In this document: positions 28,629 to 36,955 of the stretch, in pieces
How positions within the stretch are numbered: position 1 is the stretch's first letter
Layout: every line of letters begins with the position of its first letter
Source: Brevundimonas intermedia
GTDB taxonomy: Bacteria; Pseudomonadota; Alphaproteobacteria; Caulobacterales; Caulobacteraceae
DNA: 64,000 bases
Reading direction: 5' to 3'
NCBI RefSeq assembly: GCF_004614235.1
Contig: NZ_SPVH01000007.1
Span: forward strand, 310,001 to 374,000
Notes under the pieces: generated by a model
What the model saw: the letters and a program-made list of their open reading frames with translations, nothing else
Told to the model about the DNA's origin: nothing
Database searches by the model: none
Position numbers and translations under genes: made by a program

Positions 28629-30413
28629 TCAGCCCGCCAAGGCTTCCACCGTCATCCGTTGCAGCAGTTCGCCGCCCTGGCCGATGGCCGCCAGTCGGCT
28701 GGAGACATGGCCCAGCACATTGGCGGCATAGACTTCGTAGAGGTCCAGCTTGCCTTGCAGCCAGGCCGGATCGCCGTCCTGCGCATCCAGCTTCGCCTTG
28801 GCCGCCAGCGCGCCCTTGGCTAGCATCCAGCCGCCGACGACGTCGCCCAGCAGTTTCAAATAGGCGTCGGCCGCTGCCAGGACGTCTGCCGCTGCATTCG
28901 GATCGGCCTTCTGATCCAGCAGCCACAGCGTGGCGTCCTGAACCGCCTCGATCGCCGTCGCGAACCGTTCGACCGGCTTGCCGCTGTAAAGGGCGCCGAG
29001 ATCGATCAGGGTGGCCTTCATGTCCGCGATCAGAGCGCGGGCCGATTCGCCGCCGTCCATCGAAAGCTTGCGCCCGACCAGATCCATCGCCTGGATGCCG
29101 TTGGTGCCTTCGTAGATCGGGGCGATGCGCGCGTCGCGATAGTATTGGGCCGCCCCGGTTTCCTCGATGAAGCCCATGCCGCCGTGAATCTGGATCCCCA
29201 TCGAGGCGACCTCGCAGCCGACATCTGTGGACCAGGCCTTGGCGATGGGGGTGAACAGATCCTCGCGACCCTTCCAGCGACGACGCTCCTCTTCGGTCCC
29301 GGCGTGCTTGGCCAGGTCGGCGGCGACGCCTGTGGCCAGGCAGATGCCGCGCGCCGCCGAAATCTTGGCCTTCATCACGCTCAACATCCGGCGCACGTCG
29401 GGATGGTCGAAGATCGGGGCGTTGGCTTCGCCGGTCCAGACCGAACGGCCCTGGCGGCGGTCCAGCGCATAGGCGAGGGCGTGCTGGTAGGCGCGTTCGG
29501 CGATGCCGACGCCCTCGACGCCGACCGCCAGGCGGGCGGCGTTCATCATCACGAACATATGGGCCAGGCCCTGGTTCGGCTGACCGACCAGTTCGGCGGT
29601 CGCGCCTTCATAGCTCATGACGCAGGTGGGGGAGGCGTGAATGCCCAGCTTGTGCTCGACCCCCACTGGGCGGAAGGCGTTGCGGTCGCCCAGGGTCCCG
29701 TCATCATTGACCGCGAATTTGGGCGTCAGGAACAGGCTGATGCCCTTGGGGCCCTTGGGCGCATCGGGCAGACGGGCCAGCACCAGGTGAATGATGTTGT
29801 CGGTGGCGTCGTGATCGCCCCAGGTGATGTAGATTTTCTGGCCGTTCAGGGCGTAGGTGCCGTCGCCGTTCGGCGTCGCCGTGGTGATCAGAGAGCCCAG
29901 ATCGGAGCCTGCGCCCGGCTCCGTCAGCACCATGGCCCCGGTCCATTCGCCGCTGACCAGCTTTGTCAGATATTTGGTTTTCTGCTCTTGCGTTCCGACC
30001 TGCTCCAACGCCTCGATGGAGGCCAAGGACAGCATGGGGCAAAGGCCGAAGGCCATGTTTGCGGCATGGACGGTCTCGTAAGCCGCGAGTTCAAGCGCCT
30101 TGGGCAGGGCCTGACCGCCGGCCTCTGTCGGGGCGGACAGGCCGGTCCATCCCCCGGCCGCAAACTGGCGATAGGCGTCGGCGAAGCCCGGCGCGGCGGT
30201 GACCGAGCCGTTGGCGTAGGTCGAACCCTTCTGGTCGCCGATCCGGTTCAACGGCGCCAGCACCTCTTCCGAGAACTGGCCCGCCGCTTCCAGCACGGCC
30301 GAGGCGACATCGGCGTCATAGTCGGGGAAGGCGCCGGTCGCCGCCACATCGGCCATGCCGGCCACCGCCTCCAGGGTGAAGGCCAGGTCTCGAACGGGGG
30401 CGCGGTAGGTCAT
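28629..30413 (-). CDS. Acyl-CoA dehydrogenase, long form (DmdC/AidB-side branch)
   Basis: This FAD enzyme introduces the alpha-beta double bond in acyl-CoA thioesters. The order is N-terminal helical domain, beta domain with ALTEPGAGSDLG-type segment (MVLTEPGAGSDLG), then the C-terminal helical domain with QIHGGMGFIEET and RIAPIYEGTNGIQAMDLVGRK. An extra C-terminal domain brings the length to 594 residues, as in methylmercaptopropionyl-CoA dehydrogenase-like proteins. The MTYRAP start is preferred over one 26 codons upstream. The true acyl substrate is uncertain. Confidence 0.93.
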   Translation of the reverse strand: MTYRAPVRDLAFTLEAVAGMADVAATGAFPDYDADVASAVLEAAGQFSEEVLAPLNRIGDQKGSTYANGSVTAAPGFADAYRQFAAGGWTGLSAPTEAGGQALPKALELAAYETVHAANMAFGLCPMLSLASIEALEQVGTQEQKTKYLTKLVSGEWTGAMVLTEPGAGSDLGSLITTATPNGDGTYALNGQKIYITWGDHDATDNIIHLVLARLPDAPKGPKGISLFLTPKFAVNDDGTLGDRNAFRPVGVEHKLGIHASPTCVMSYEGATAELVGQPNQGLAHMFVMMNAARLAVGVEGVGIAERAYQHALAYALDRRQGRSVWTGEANAPIFDHPDVRRMLSVMKAKISAARGICLATGVAADLAKHAGTEEERRRWKGREDLFTPIAKAWSTDVGCEVASMGIQIHGGMGFIEETGAAQYYRDARIAPIYEGTNGIQAMDLVGRKLSMDGGESARALIADMKATLIDLGALYSGKPVERFATAIEAVQDATLWLLDQKADPNAAADVLAAADAYLKLLGDVVGGWMLAKGALAAKAKLDAQDGDPAWLQGKLDLYEVYAANVLGHVSSRLAAIGQGGELLQRMTVEALAG

Positions 30414-30532
30414 GGGTTTCCTCAATCGTCGTTGCGGCCTAAGTGCCGCGTCGGGGCCGGTCGCTGCAAGCGTCTTGGCGACGCGCCCCATCTAAGTGCA
30501 AGGTGACGTAGTGCCGTCACGGAAGGGAAGAC

Positions 30533-31084
30533 ATGGGCGAGCCCCGCAATCGATATTCGACGGTTTCCCTGCTGTTTCACTGGGGCATCGCCCTGGCCGT
30601 CCTGGTCCAGGTGCTGCTGATCACGGCGCATGAGAATACGGAAGGGCCGATTTCGGGCCAGTTCGTCATGCTGCACAAGTCGCTGGGCCTGACGATCCTG
30701 ACGCTGACCCTGGCGCGGATCGGCTGGCGGCTGGCCCATCCGGCCATTCCCTTGCCGTCCAGTCTGCCGCGGTGGCAGCGGATCGCGGCGCGCGTCAGTC
30801 ATGTGTTGTTCTATCTGGCGCTGATCGTCATCCCCATGACAGGCTGGCTGGCGTCGTCCGCCGGCGGGCGCGCGATCGAATGGTTCGGCCTGTTCTCCTG
30901 GCCGCTGCTGCCCATTGGTGGAGGACGAGAGACGGCGCGCAGCCTGATGGGTCTGCATGAGCTGGCGGTGAAGGGCCTTTACGTCCTGATCGCCCTGCAT
31001 GTCCTGGCGGCGCTGAAGCATCAGTTCATCGACCGGGACAATGTGCTGCACCGGATGATCCCGATCATCCCCCGTCGGCCGTGA
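30533..31084 (+). CDS. Cytochrome b561 (CybB family)
   Basis: This inner-membrane di-haem b protein passes electrons between quinol and oxidants such as superoxide. Four hydrophobic helices are visible in 183 residues. Candidate haem His ligands lie in FHWGIALAVL, MLHKSLGLTIL, ARVSHVLFYLAL and IALHVLAALKHQF, matching the family pattern. It is divergent from the acyl-CoA dehydrogenase. Its stop overlaps the GTG start of the next gene (GTGA), so the two are coupled. Confidence 0.93.
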   Translation: MGEPRNRYSTVSLLFHWGIALAVLVQVLLITAHENTEGPISGQFVMLHKSLGLTILTLTLARIGWRLAHPAIPLPSSLPRWQRIAARVSHVLFYLALIVIPMTGWLASSAGGRAIEWFGLFSWPLLPIGGGRETARSLMGLHELAVKGLYVLIALHVLAALKHQFIDRDNVLHRMIPIIPRRP

Positions 31085-31998
31085 GCCAGACCCCGGATCA
31101 GGCGGCACAGGCGCTGGCGAACGGCGATCTGATCCTGCTGCCGACCGAGACGGTCTATGGGCTGGGCGCCGATGCGGGCAATGCCCAGGCGGTGGCGGCT
31201 ATCTTCGCCGCCAAAGGAAGACCTAGGTTCAACCCGCTGATTTCTCACGTCGTCGATGCGAAAGCGGCGGCGGCCATCGGAGCATTCGGTCCGGCGGCCT
31301 GCGCCCTGGCCGAGGCCTTCTGGCCGGGGCCGTTGACGCTGGTCACGCCGGTTCGAGATACCACGAGGGTCTGCGATCTGGCCCGCGCCGGATTGGACAC
31401 CGTGGCGATACGCGTGCCCGCCCATCCGATGGCGAGAGCGGTGTTGGCGGCGTTCGGCGGTCCCGTCGTGGCGCCGTCGGCCAATCGTTCCGGCCGGCCC
31501 AGCCCCACGACGTTCGCCGATGCGGCGGACGAGACCGGCTTTGCGGCCGCCGCCGCCGTCGATGGCGGTTCTTGCCAGGTCGGGCTGGAGAGCACGGTCG
31601 TGTCGGTGCTGGACGGACGTGTCGCCCTGCTGCGGCCGGGCGCCGTCACCCGGTCAGAGATCGAGGCGCTCGTCGGGGCGCTGGCGGACAGCGGAGAAGG
31701 GCATCGGTCGCCTGGACGCTTGGCTCTGCACTATGCGCCGGACGCTCCGGTCAGGATCGAGGCGGATGAGGCGAAGAGCGGCGAAGTCCTGCTGGGGTTC
31801 GGTCGCGGCGTCGGTGATCCGCGTTGGAGTTTGAGTCCGTGTGGCGATCTGCGGGAAGCGGCGGCCAATCTGTTTCGGCTGTTGCGCGAGGCGGACCGGA
31901 CGCATCCGGTCGGAATCGCCGTTTCGCCGATCCCGATGACCGGATTGGGCGAGGCCATCAATGATCGGTTGAGACGAGCCGCAGGCTTCGTCGGTTAG
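31081..31998 (+). CDS. tsaC: Threonylcarbamoyl-AMP synthase (Sua5/TsaC2 type)
   Basis: This enzyme makes threonylcarbamoyl-AMP for the t6A modification of ANN-decoding tRNAs. The YrdC domain (about residues 1-190) has LPTETVYGLGADA, KGRPRFNPLISHV and VVAPSANRSGRPSPT. A C-terminal Sua5 domain with LALHYAPDAPV makes it the long form of 305 residues. The start is a GTG overlapping the cytochrome gene stop. Convergent overlap of four bases with the patatin gene marks the end of the unit. Confidence 0.94.
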   Translation: MSQTPDQAAQALANGDLILLPTETVYGLGADAGNAQAVAAIFAAKGRPRFNPLISHVVDAKAAAAIGAFGPAACALAEAFWPGPLTLVTPVRDTTRVCDLARAGLDTVAIRVPAHPMARAVLAAFGGPVVAPSANRSGRPSPTTFADAADETGFAAAAAVDGGSCQVGLESTVVSVLDGRVALLRPGAVTRSEIEALVGALADSGEGHRSPGRLALHYAPDAPVRIEADEAKSGEVLLGFGRGVGDPRWSLSPCGDLREAAANLFRLLREADRTHPVGIAVSPIPMTGLGEAINDRLRRAAGFVG

Positions 31999-33062
31999 CC
32001 GAACCGGGCCTGGAGATCGACGCTGGACTGGCGGCCGACGCTGGGCAAGCAGGTCGTGAGCCAGTCGTCCGCGGCGGCGCGACCGCGCGCTTTCAGGTCG
32101 TTGAGGAAGGTCCATTCGGTATTGAACTTTGACCGCAACGACAGATCCGACAGCCAGCCGTCCGCCTCGATGGCGTGCAGGCGGACGTGGCGATAGGGGC
32201 CTGATCCGCCGCCCTTCAGCTGACCGTGAGCGATCAGCTCGCCGGCGAGGGCGATGGCGCGCAGTTCGGCGACTAGGGGCGCATTGAAGACGATCTCGTT
32301 CAGCCGATCCACGATGTCGCCCGCGCTGCGGGGCGTCTCGTCGCGCGCCAGGGGGTTCAGCGTCACCAGCAGCACGTCATCCGGTGTATCCTCGCCGGTC
32401 AGCGGCCAGAGCGGCGGATTGGTCAGATAGCCGCCGTCCCAATAGGGCTCGCCGTCGATCTCGACCGCCTGGAACAGGTGGGGCAGGCAGGCGGAGGCCA
32501 TCAGGACATCGGCGTTGATCTCGTGCGTCTCGAAGAGCCGCGTCTTGCCCTGACGGACGGCGGTTGCAGCGACGAAGAGCTTGATGTCCGAGGCTTGAAC
32601 CGCGCCGAAATCGACCGCCGCCTTCAAAACTCGTTTGAGAGGATTGTGGTTCAGTGGGTTGAATTCATAGGGGCTCATGGACATGGCCAGCGTCTCGCCG
32701 GCGCGCCAGAAGGGGTTGTCCTTGATCCAGTCGGGCGGCTGGGCGGCGTTCCACATGGCGCTGTCGCCAAAGACGTTTCGACCACCGGACTGGTTCACCT
32801 CGCGCCACAGCTTGTCCAGCGCCGCACGGGCGTCGCCGGTCGCGAGGCCGGACACCAGGGCCGCGCCGTTCATGGCCCCGGCCGAGACGCCGGACACCGC
32901 GCGGACATCCAGCCGGTCGTCTTCCAGCAGCCGGTCGATCACGCCCCACTGAAAGGCGCCGTGCGCGCCGCCGCCCTGAAGCGCGAGACAGACGGGACGA
33001 CGGCCCGTGGGAGCGGGCAGATCTTCCGCCGGTTGGGCGGTCTTGCGTTTGAAGATCGCCAT
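31995..33062 (-). CDS. Patatin-like phospholipase with DUF3734 C-terminal domain
   Basis: This patatin-fold lipid acyl hydrolase has an intact Ser-Asp dyad. The oxyanion glycines lie in QGGGAHG (about 29-35), the nucleophile Ser60 in GVSAG, and the Asp in YWDGGY. The C-terminal third (LNPLAR...DRLNEIVFN... to the end) looks like DUF3734. It is 18 bp downstream of bdhA in the same direction, a pairing common in alphaproteobacteria. That suggests a role in polyhydroxybutyrate or lipid turnover, which is inferred from context only. Confidence 0.9.
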   Translation of the reverse strand: MAIFKRKTAQPAEDLPAPTGRRPVCLALQGGGAHGAFQWGVIDRLLEDDRLDVRAVSGVSAGAMNGAALVSGLATGDARAALDKLWREVNQSGGRNVFGDSAMWNAAQPPDWIKDNPFWRAGETLAMSMSPYEFNPLNHNPLKRVLKAAVDFGAVQASDIKLFVAATAVRQGKTRLFETHEINADVLMASACLPHLFQAVEIDGEPYWDGGYLTNPPLWPLTGEDTPDDVLLVTLNPLARDETPRSAGDIVDRLNEIVFNAPLVAELRAIALAGELIAHGQLKGGGSGPYRHVRLHAIEADGWLSDLSLRSKFNTEWTFLNDLKARGRAAADDWLTTCLPSVGRQSSVDLQARFG

Positions 33063-33080
33063 GGTCGCTCCGGTCTGAAT

Positions 33081-33929
33081 TTATTGCGCGGTCCAACCGC
33101 CGTCGATGGAGAAGCTGGCGCCGTTCGCCGAGGCGCCGAGATCGCTGACCAGATACAGGAAGATCCCGGTCAGTTCGTCCGTGGTCACGAATCGCTTGGT
33201 CGGCTGGGCGGCCAAAATGACGTCGGTCAGCACCTGCTCCTCGGTCATGTTGCGGGTGCGGGCCTGGTCCGCAATCTGTTTCGTCACGATCGGCGTCTCG
33301 ACGAAGCCGGGGCAGATGGCGTTGCAGGTGATGCCGTCTCGCGCCACTTCCAGCGCCACCGTCTTGGTGAAACCGATGACGCCGTGCTTGGCCGCAACGT
33401 AAGCCGACTTGAACGGACTGGCGACCAGCCCGTGGGCCGAGGCCATGTTGACGATCCGGCCGCGCCCTTGCGCCTTCATGATCGGGATCGCGGCGCGGGT
33501 GGCGTAGAAGGCCGAGGACAGGTTGATGGCGATGATCTTTTCCCACTGGTCGGTGGGGAATTTCTCGACCGATTCGACGTGCTGAATGCCGGCGTTGTTG
33601 ACCAGAATGTCCAGGCGGCCGAGTTCGCCTTGGGCGAAGGCGACCATGTCCGCGATCTCTTCGCCGCGCGTCATGTCGGCGGGGTGGTATCGGACGCGAA
33701 CCCCGGACGAGGCTTCCAGGTCGGCGCGCGTGCGCTCGATCTCGGCTGGATCGCCCAGGCCGTTCAGGACGACGTCGCCGCCGCCCGCCGCCACGGCCCG
33801 CGCCAGGGCCAGACCGATGCCGGAGGTCGATCCCGTCACGATCGCAACCTGGCCCTTCAAATCGCCGATCATGCGCAGCGCGGGCGTGTCGCCTTGGACG
33901 TCAGAGGATGTTTCGGGCCGTTGCGACAT
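33081..33929 (-). CDS. bdhA: D-3-hydroxybutyrate dehydrogenase
   Basis: This short-chain dehydrogenase oxidises 3-hydroxybutyrate to acetoacetate with NAD. The sequence shows TGSTSGIG (residues 32-39), NNAGIQHV, the catalytic Ser in NMASAHGLVASP, the YVAAK pair and CPGFVETPIV. The last two are close to BdhA. It is 282 residues from the listed ATG; an internal ATG at codon 20 would give the more usual 263, so the start is uncertain. It is paired with the patatin gene. Confidence 0.92.
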   Translation of the reverse strand: MSQRPETSSDVQGDTPALRMIGDLKGQVAIVTGSTSGIGLALARAVAAGGGDVVLNGLGDPAEIERTRADLEASSGVRVRYHPADMTRGEEIADMVAFAQGELGRLDILVNNAGIQHVESVEKFPTDQWEKIIAINLSSAFYATRAAIPIMKAQGRGRIVNMASAHGLVASPFKSAYVAAKHGVIGFTKTVALEVARDGITCNAICPGFVETPIVTKQIADQARTRNMTEEQVLTDVILAAQPTKRFVTTDELTGIFLYLVSDLGASANGASFSIDGGWTAQ

Positions 33930-33981
33930 GGATCCGCCTTGGGTTCTTTTGCGGGAGACTAACGGCAGGACAGGGCAGGGA

Positions 33982-34752
33982 TCAAGAATTTCCCGATCTG
34001 ATGAATATCCATTCGCTTTCGGTCGAGGCGGCCTTGTCGAACGTGTAGCCGTCGCGGTCGAAAGCCTTCAGGTCCGCCACCCGTTCCACGCGCTCGTCGA
34101 TGGCGAAGCGGGTCATGGCGCCGCGCGCCTTCTTGGCGAAAAAGGAGACGATGCGGCTCTCGCCGTTTTTCTCTTCGCGAAACTGCGGCGTCACGACCTG
34201 CAGCTTCAGCGCCTTGGCGTCCACGGCGCCGAAATATTCCTGGCTGGCCAGGTTGACCAGGGTGGGATCGGTCTGGCCTTCTGCGTCTTCGTTTAGTTGT
34301 TTGGAAATCCGCTCGCCCCAGAAGTCGTACAGGCTGGTCCCGCGCCGGGTCTTCAGCCGCGTGCCCATTTCCAGGCGATAGGGCTGAATCCGGTCCAGCG
34401 GACGCAGCAGGCCATAGAAGCCAGACAGGATGCGAAGATGGTGCTGGGCGTATTCCAGCGCCTTGGCGTCGAGTTCGCGCGCTTTCAGCCCCTCATAGAC
34501 GTCGCCAGCGAAGGCGAAAGCGGCTTGGACGCCATCCATTGATTCGGCATCGAAAGCCTTGAAGCGCGCGACGTTCAGGGTCGCCAGGTCGTCGGAAATC
34601 CCCATCAGGCGGCGCAGATCGGCCTTGGTCTGACGCCGCGCGGTCGTCGCCAGGCTGGCGGTGTCGTCGATGAAGCGACGTTCGGTGCCGGGAATCGCCG
34701 GATCGGCCTCGGTGAAGTCGAGCCTTTTGGCGGGAGAAAGAACGATCAGCAA
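33982..34752 (-). CDS. yaaA: Peroxide stress protein YaaA (DUF328)
   Basis: YaaA lowers free iron during hydrogen peroxide stress in E. coli and binds DNA in its crystal form. Family motifs are MLIVLSPAKRLDF at the start, FNGDVYEGL-like AFAGDVYEGLKA, ILSGFYGLLRPLD, RLEMGTRLKT and the C-terminal F-A-K-KARGAM. Its 256 residues are normal. It reads away from a 741-bp gene-free stretch. Confidence 0.95.
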   Translation of the reverse strand: MLIVLSPAKRLDFTEADPAIPGTERRFIDDTASLATTARRQTKADLRRLMGISDDLATLNVARFKAFDAESMDGVQAAFAFAGDVYEGLKARELDAKALEYAQHHLRILSGFYGLLRPLDRIQPYRLEMGTRLKTRRGTSLYDFWGERISKQLNEDAEGQTDPTLVNLASQEYFGAVDAKALKLQVVTPQFREEKNGESRIVSFFAKKARGAMTRFAIDERVERVADLKAFDRDGYTFDKAASTESEWIFIRSGNS

Positions 34753-35493
34753 TTGGCGGCTCCGTTGCAGCGCCGCTCACATAGGCCGCTTCAGTCAAGA
34801 TTTGAACCGGGCAAGGCTAAGGCGCGGCGCCGGCGGCTGTGGATCAAGAAGAACGCCATTAAATAGACAGGCATAATCGGCCTCGCGCCTTCGCTGCGAA
34901 GGTGTTGGAGGGCTGGGCGGAGCGCCGGGCCTTCGCCCGGAGTGGAGTTTGTGTTGTTACCGTTTCGACGAAGGGTTGACGCTCCGCGCGGTTGGTTGGT
35001 CTGCAAGCTCGGGGCGTCGAGCGGTGGCGGTCTTATCGCCTAACTCCATAAGCCTGCGACGGGTCGGCGGGGTCTGCGAAACCCCGTCCCGAGTGCGATC
35101 GAGTATCCTCCTCGACCCTCCGACACCGCTCCATGAGTCGCTGTCAGCGCGGGCCGTTCCAGACCCGCTCCCGTTCCATCCGCTCCCGCCGCCGCAAGGT
35201 CGCAGGCCAAGCGAGCCCTCCGGGCGACGGGACGGGTGCAGAATACGCCGGTTTCGGAGGGGGGATGGGAGAAGCGGGACATAAATCGGCAAGCGATTGG
35301 ATTCGCTGGGAATGAACCAGCGGGATTGTGATGGCTGGAGCGCAACTCACGCCCCTCAATATCCGTCATCCTCGGCACAAGGCCGAGGATGACGGATTTG
35401 TTGAAGTGGGCGAGGCGCCTCCTGTGGGACTTTGAGGCCCCTTCGCCGCTACGCGGTCCCACTCCCTGCAACGCGGCGAGGAAAAGGTGGAGG
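34753..35493. other. Gene-free stretch with stem-loops and a palindromic repeat
   Basis: This is the largest gap in the window. It holds a CCGGGC/GCCCGG hairpin with a CTTC loop (34925-34940), a GGGGT/ACCCC hairpin (about 35069-35085) and one perfect 16-bp inverted repeat (35361-35397). Open frames here are short and look like chance frames. No tRNA, tmRNA, RNase P or SRP RNA signature was found. It may hold the promoter of yaaA and an unidentified RNA. Confidence 0.5.
35361..35397. repeat. Perfect 16-bp inverted repeat, dispersed intergenic (REP-like) type
   Basis: The arms are ATCCGTCATCCTCGGC and its exact complement, separated by ACAAG. The core TCATCCTCGG...CCGAGGATGA is like palindromic intergenic elements seen many times in alphaproteobacterial genomes. 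Only one copy is in this window. It could also act as a bidirectional terminator. Confidence 0.7.
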
Positions 35494-36906
35494 TTAGAAC
35501 AAAACCGCCGGGTTCATGATCCGTCCGGGGTCGATGGCGCGTCGGATTGCGGCCATGGTTTCGATTTCGAGAGGGGATTTGTAGCGTTTGACCTCTTCGG
35601 TCTTCAGGCGGCCCAGGCCGTGTTCGGCGGAGATGGAGCCGTCGTAGGTTCCGACAACGTCGTGAACCACTTGCGAGCCTTCCTTCCAGCGACCGATGAA
35701 GGCGGGGATGTCCTGACCCACGCCCGGCAGGATGTCGTAGTGCAGATTGCCGTCGCCGACGTGGCCGAAGACCGAGATGCGGGCGCCGGGGTGGAAGCGT
35801 TCGACGGCGGCCGAGGCTTCGTGGATGAATTCGGCGATGCGGCTGATGGGGACGGAGACGTCGTGTTTCCAGCCGCCGCCCTCGGGCTTGAGGGCCGCCG
35901 AATGTTCTTCGCGCAGACGCCAGAAGGCGGCGCGCTGGGCGTCATTCTGGGCGATGGCGGCGTCGGTGATCAGGCCTTGCTCGAAGGCCACTTCCAGCAG
36001 GGCCTCCATCTGGGCCTCGGCGCCGCCGGGGGTGCCCGAGGCGATCTCGATCAGGACGTACCAGTCGGGCGTGGAGTCCAGCGGTTCGCGGGTGTCGGGG
36101 ATGTTCTTGAGCACCAGTTCCATGCCCAGCCGCTTCATCAGCTCGAAGGCCTCGACGCCGCCGCCGGTCTCGGCCTTGGCGCGGGCGAGCAGTTCGACCG
36201 AGGCGGCGGCCGTCTCCAGGCCGACGACGGCGACGGCGCGCGAACGCATGATGGGGAACAGTTTCAGGGTGGCGGCGGTGACCACGCCCAGGGTGCCCTC
36301 GGCGCCGATCAGCAGCTGTTTCAGGTCGTAGCCGGTGTTGTCCTTGCGCAGGCGCTTCAGGCCCCGGAAGATCTCGCCGTTGGGCATGACCGCCTCAAGG
36401 CCCAACACCAGGTCGCGCATCATGCCGTAACGGAGCACCTGGGTGCCGCCGGCGTTGGTGGAGATGACGCCGCCGATGGTGGCTGACCCCTCGGCCGCGA
36501 GGCTGAGCGGGAAATAGCGACCGGCCGCCGTCGCCGCCTGTTGGGCCTCCAGCAGGGTCAGGCCGGCCTCGACCGTCATGGCGTCGTCCAGCGGGGTGAC
36601 GTCGCGGACGGCGCGCATCTTGCGGGTCGACAGCAGAACCTCGCCGAAGGGGATCTGGCCGCCGACCAGGCCGGTGCCACCGCCATGCGGGGTGATCGCC
36701 ACGCCTTCGCGGGCGCAGAGGGTCACAGCCTTGGCCGTCTCCTCGACCGAGCGCGGGGTCAGCAGGATCGGCGTATGGCCCGTCCAGCGATTGCGCCATT
36801 CGGTCAGGGACGGGGCGATGACCTCGGGATCCTGGGTCCAGCCGCCCGGACCCAGGGCGGCCTTCAGTTCGTCGAGCACGGCGGAGGAGGGAGCGGGCGT
36901 CTGCAT
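35494..36906 (-). CDS. FAD-linked 2-hydroxyacid dehydrogenase (GlcD/D2HGDH family)
   Basis: This flavoprotein oxidises a 2-hydroxyacid such as D-2-hydroxyglutarate or D-lactate. The PCMH-type FAD domain (about residues 40-220) has TPHGGGTGLVGGQIP and AAEGSATIGGVISTNAGG. The C-terminal FAD-oxidase domain has the metal-site segments GHVGDGNLHYDI and SISAEHGLGRLKTEEV. Length is 470 residues. It stands alone without GlcE/GlcF partners. The substrate is not certain from sequence. Confidence 0.9.
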   Translation of the reverse strand: MQTPAPSSAVLDELKAALGPGGWTQDPEVIAPSLTEWRNRWTGHTPILLTPRSVEETAKAVTLCAREGVAITPHGGGTGLVGGQIPFGEVLLSTRKMRAVRDVTPLDDAMTVEAGLTLLEAQQAATAAGRYFPLSLAAEGSATIGGVISTNAGGTQVLRYGMMRDLVLGLEAVMPNGEIFRGLKRLRKDNTGYDLKQLLIGAEGTLGVVTAATLKLFPIMRSRAVAVVGLETAAASVELLARAKAETGGGVEAFELMKRLGMELVLKNIPDTREPLDSTPDWYVLIEIASGTPGGAEAQMEALLEVAFEQGLITDAAIAQNDAQRAAFWRLREEHSAALKPEGGGWKHDVSVPISRIAEFIHEASAAVERFHPGARISVFGHVGDGNLHYDILPGVGQDIPAFIGRWKEGSQVVHDVVGTYDGSISAEHGLGRLKTEEVKRYKSPLEIETMAAIRRAIDPGRIMNPAVLF

Positions 36907-36955
36907 GCCCCCTTTTGTCAGGCGTCGTCGTTCGGTGGAAGGGCCGCGAACGCGA

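Noticed and set aside
32665..33546. 293-codon minus-strand frame between the patatin and bdhA genes
   Set aside because: Out-of-frame reading of both genes, with shadow composition rich in Arg, Gly and Asp.
34791..35006. 71-codon minus-strand frame in the gene-free stretch, and a T-loop-like GGTTCAAATC inside it
   Set aside because: No ribosome site or family. The T-loop-like bases have no pairing stem, so no tRNA is formed.
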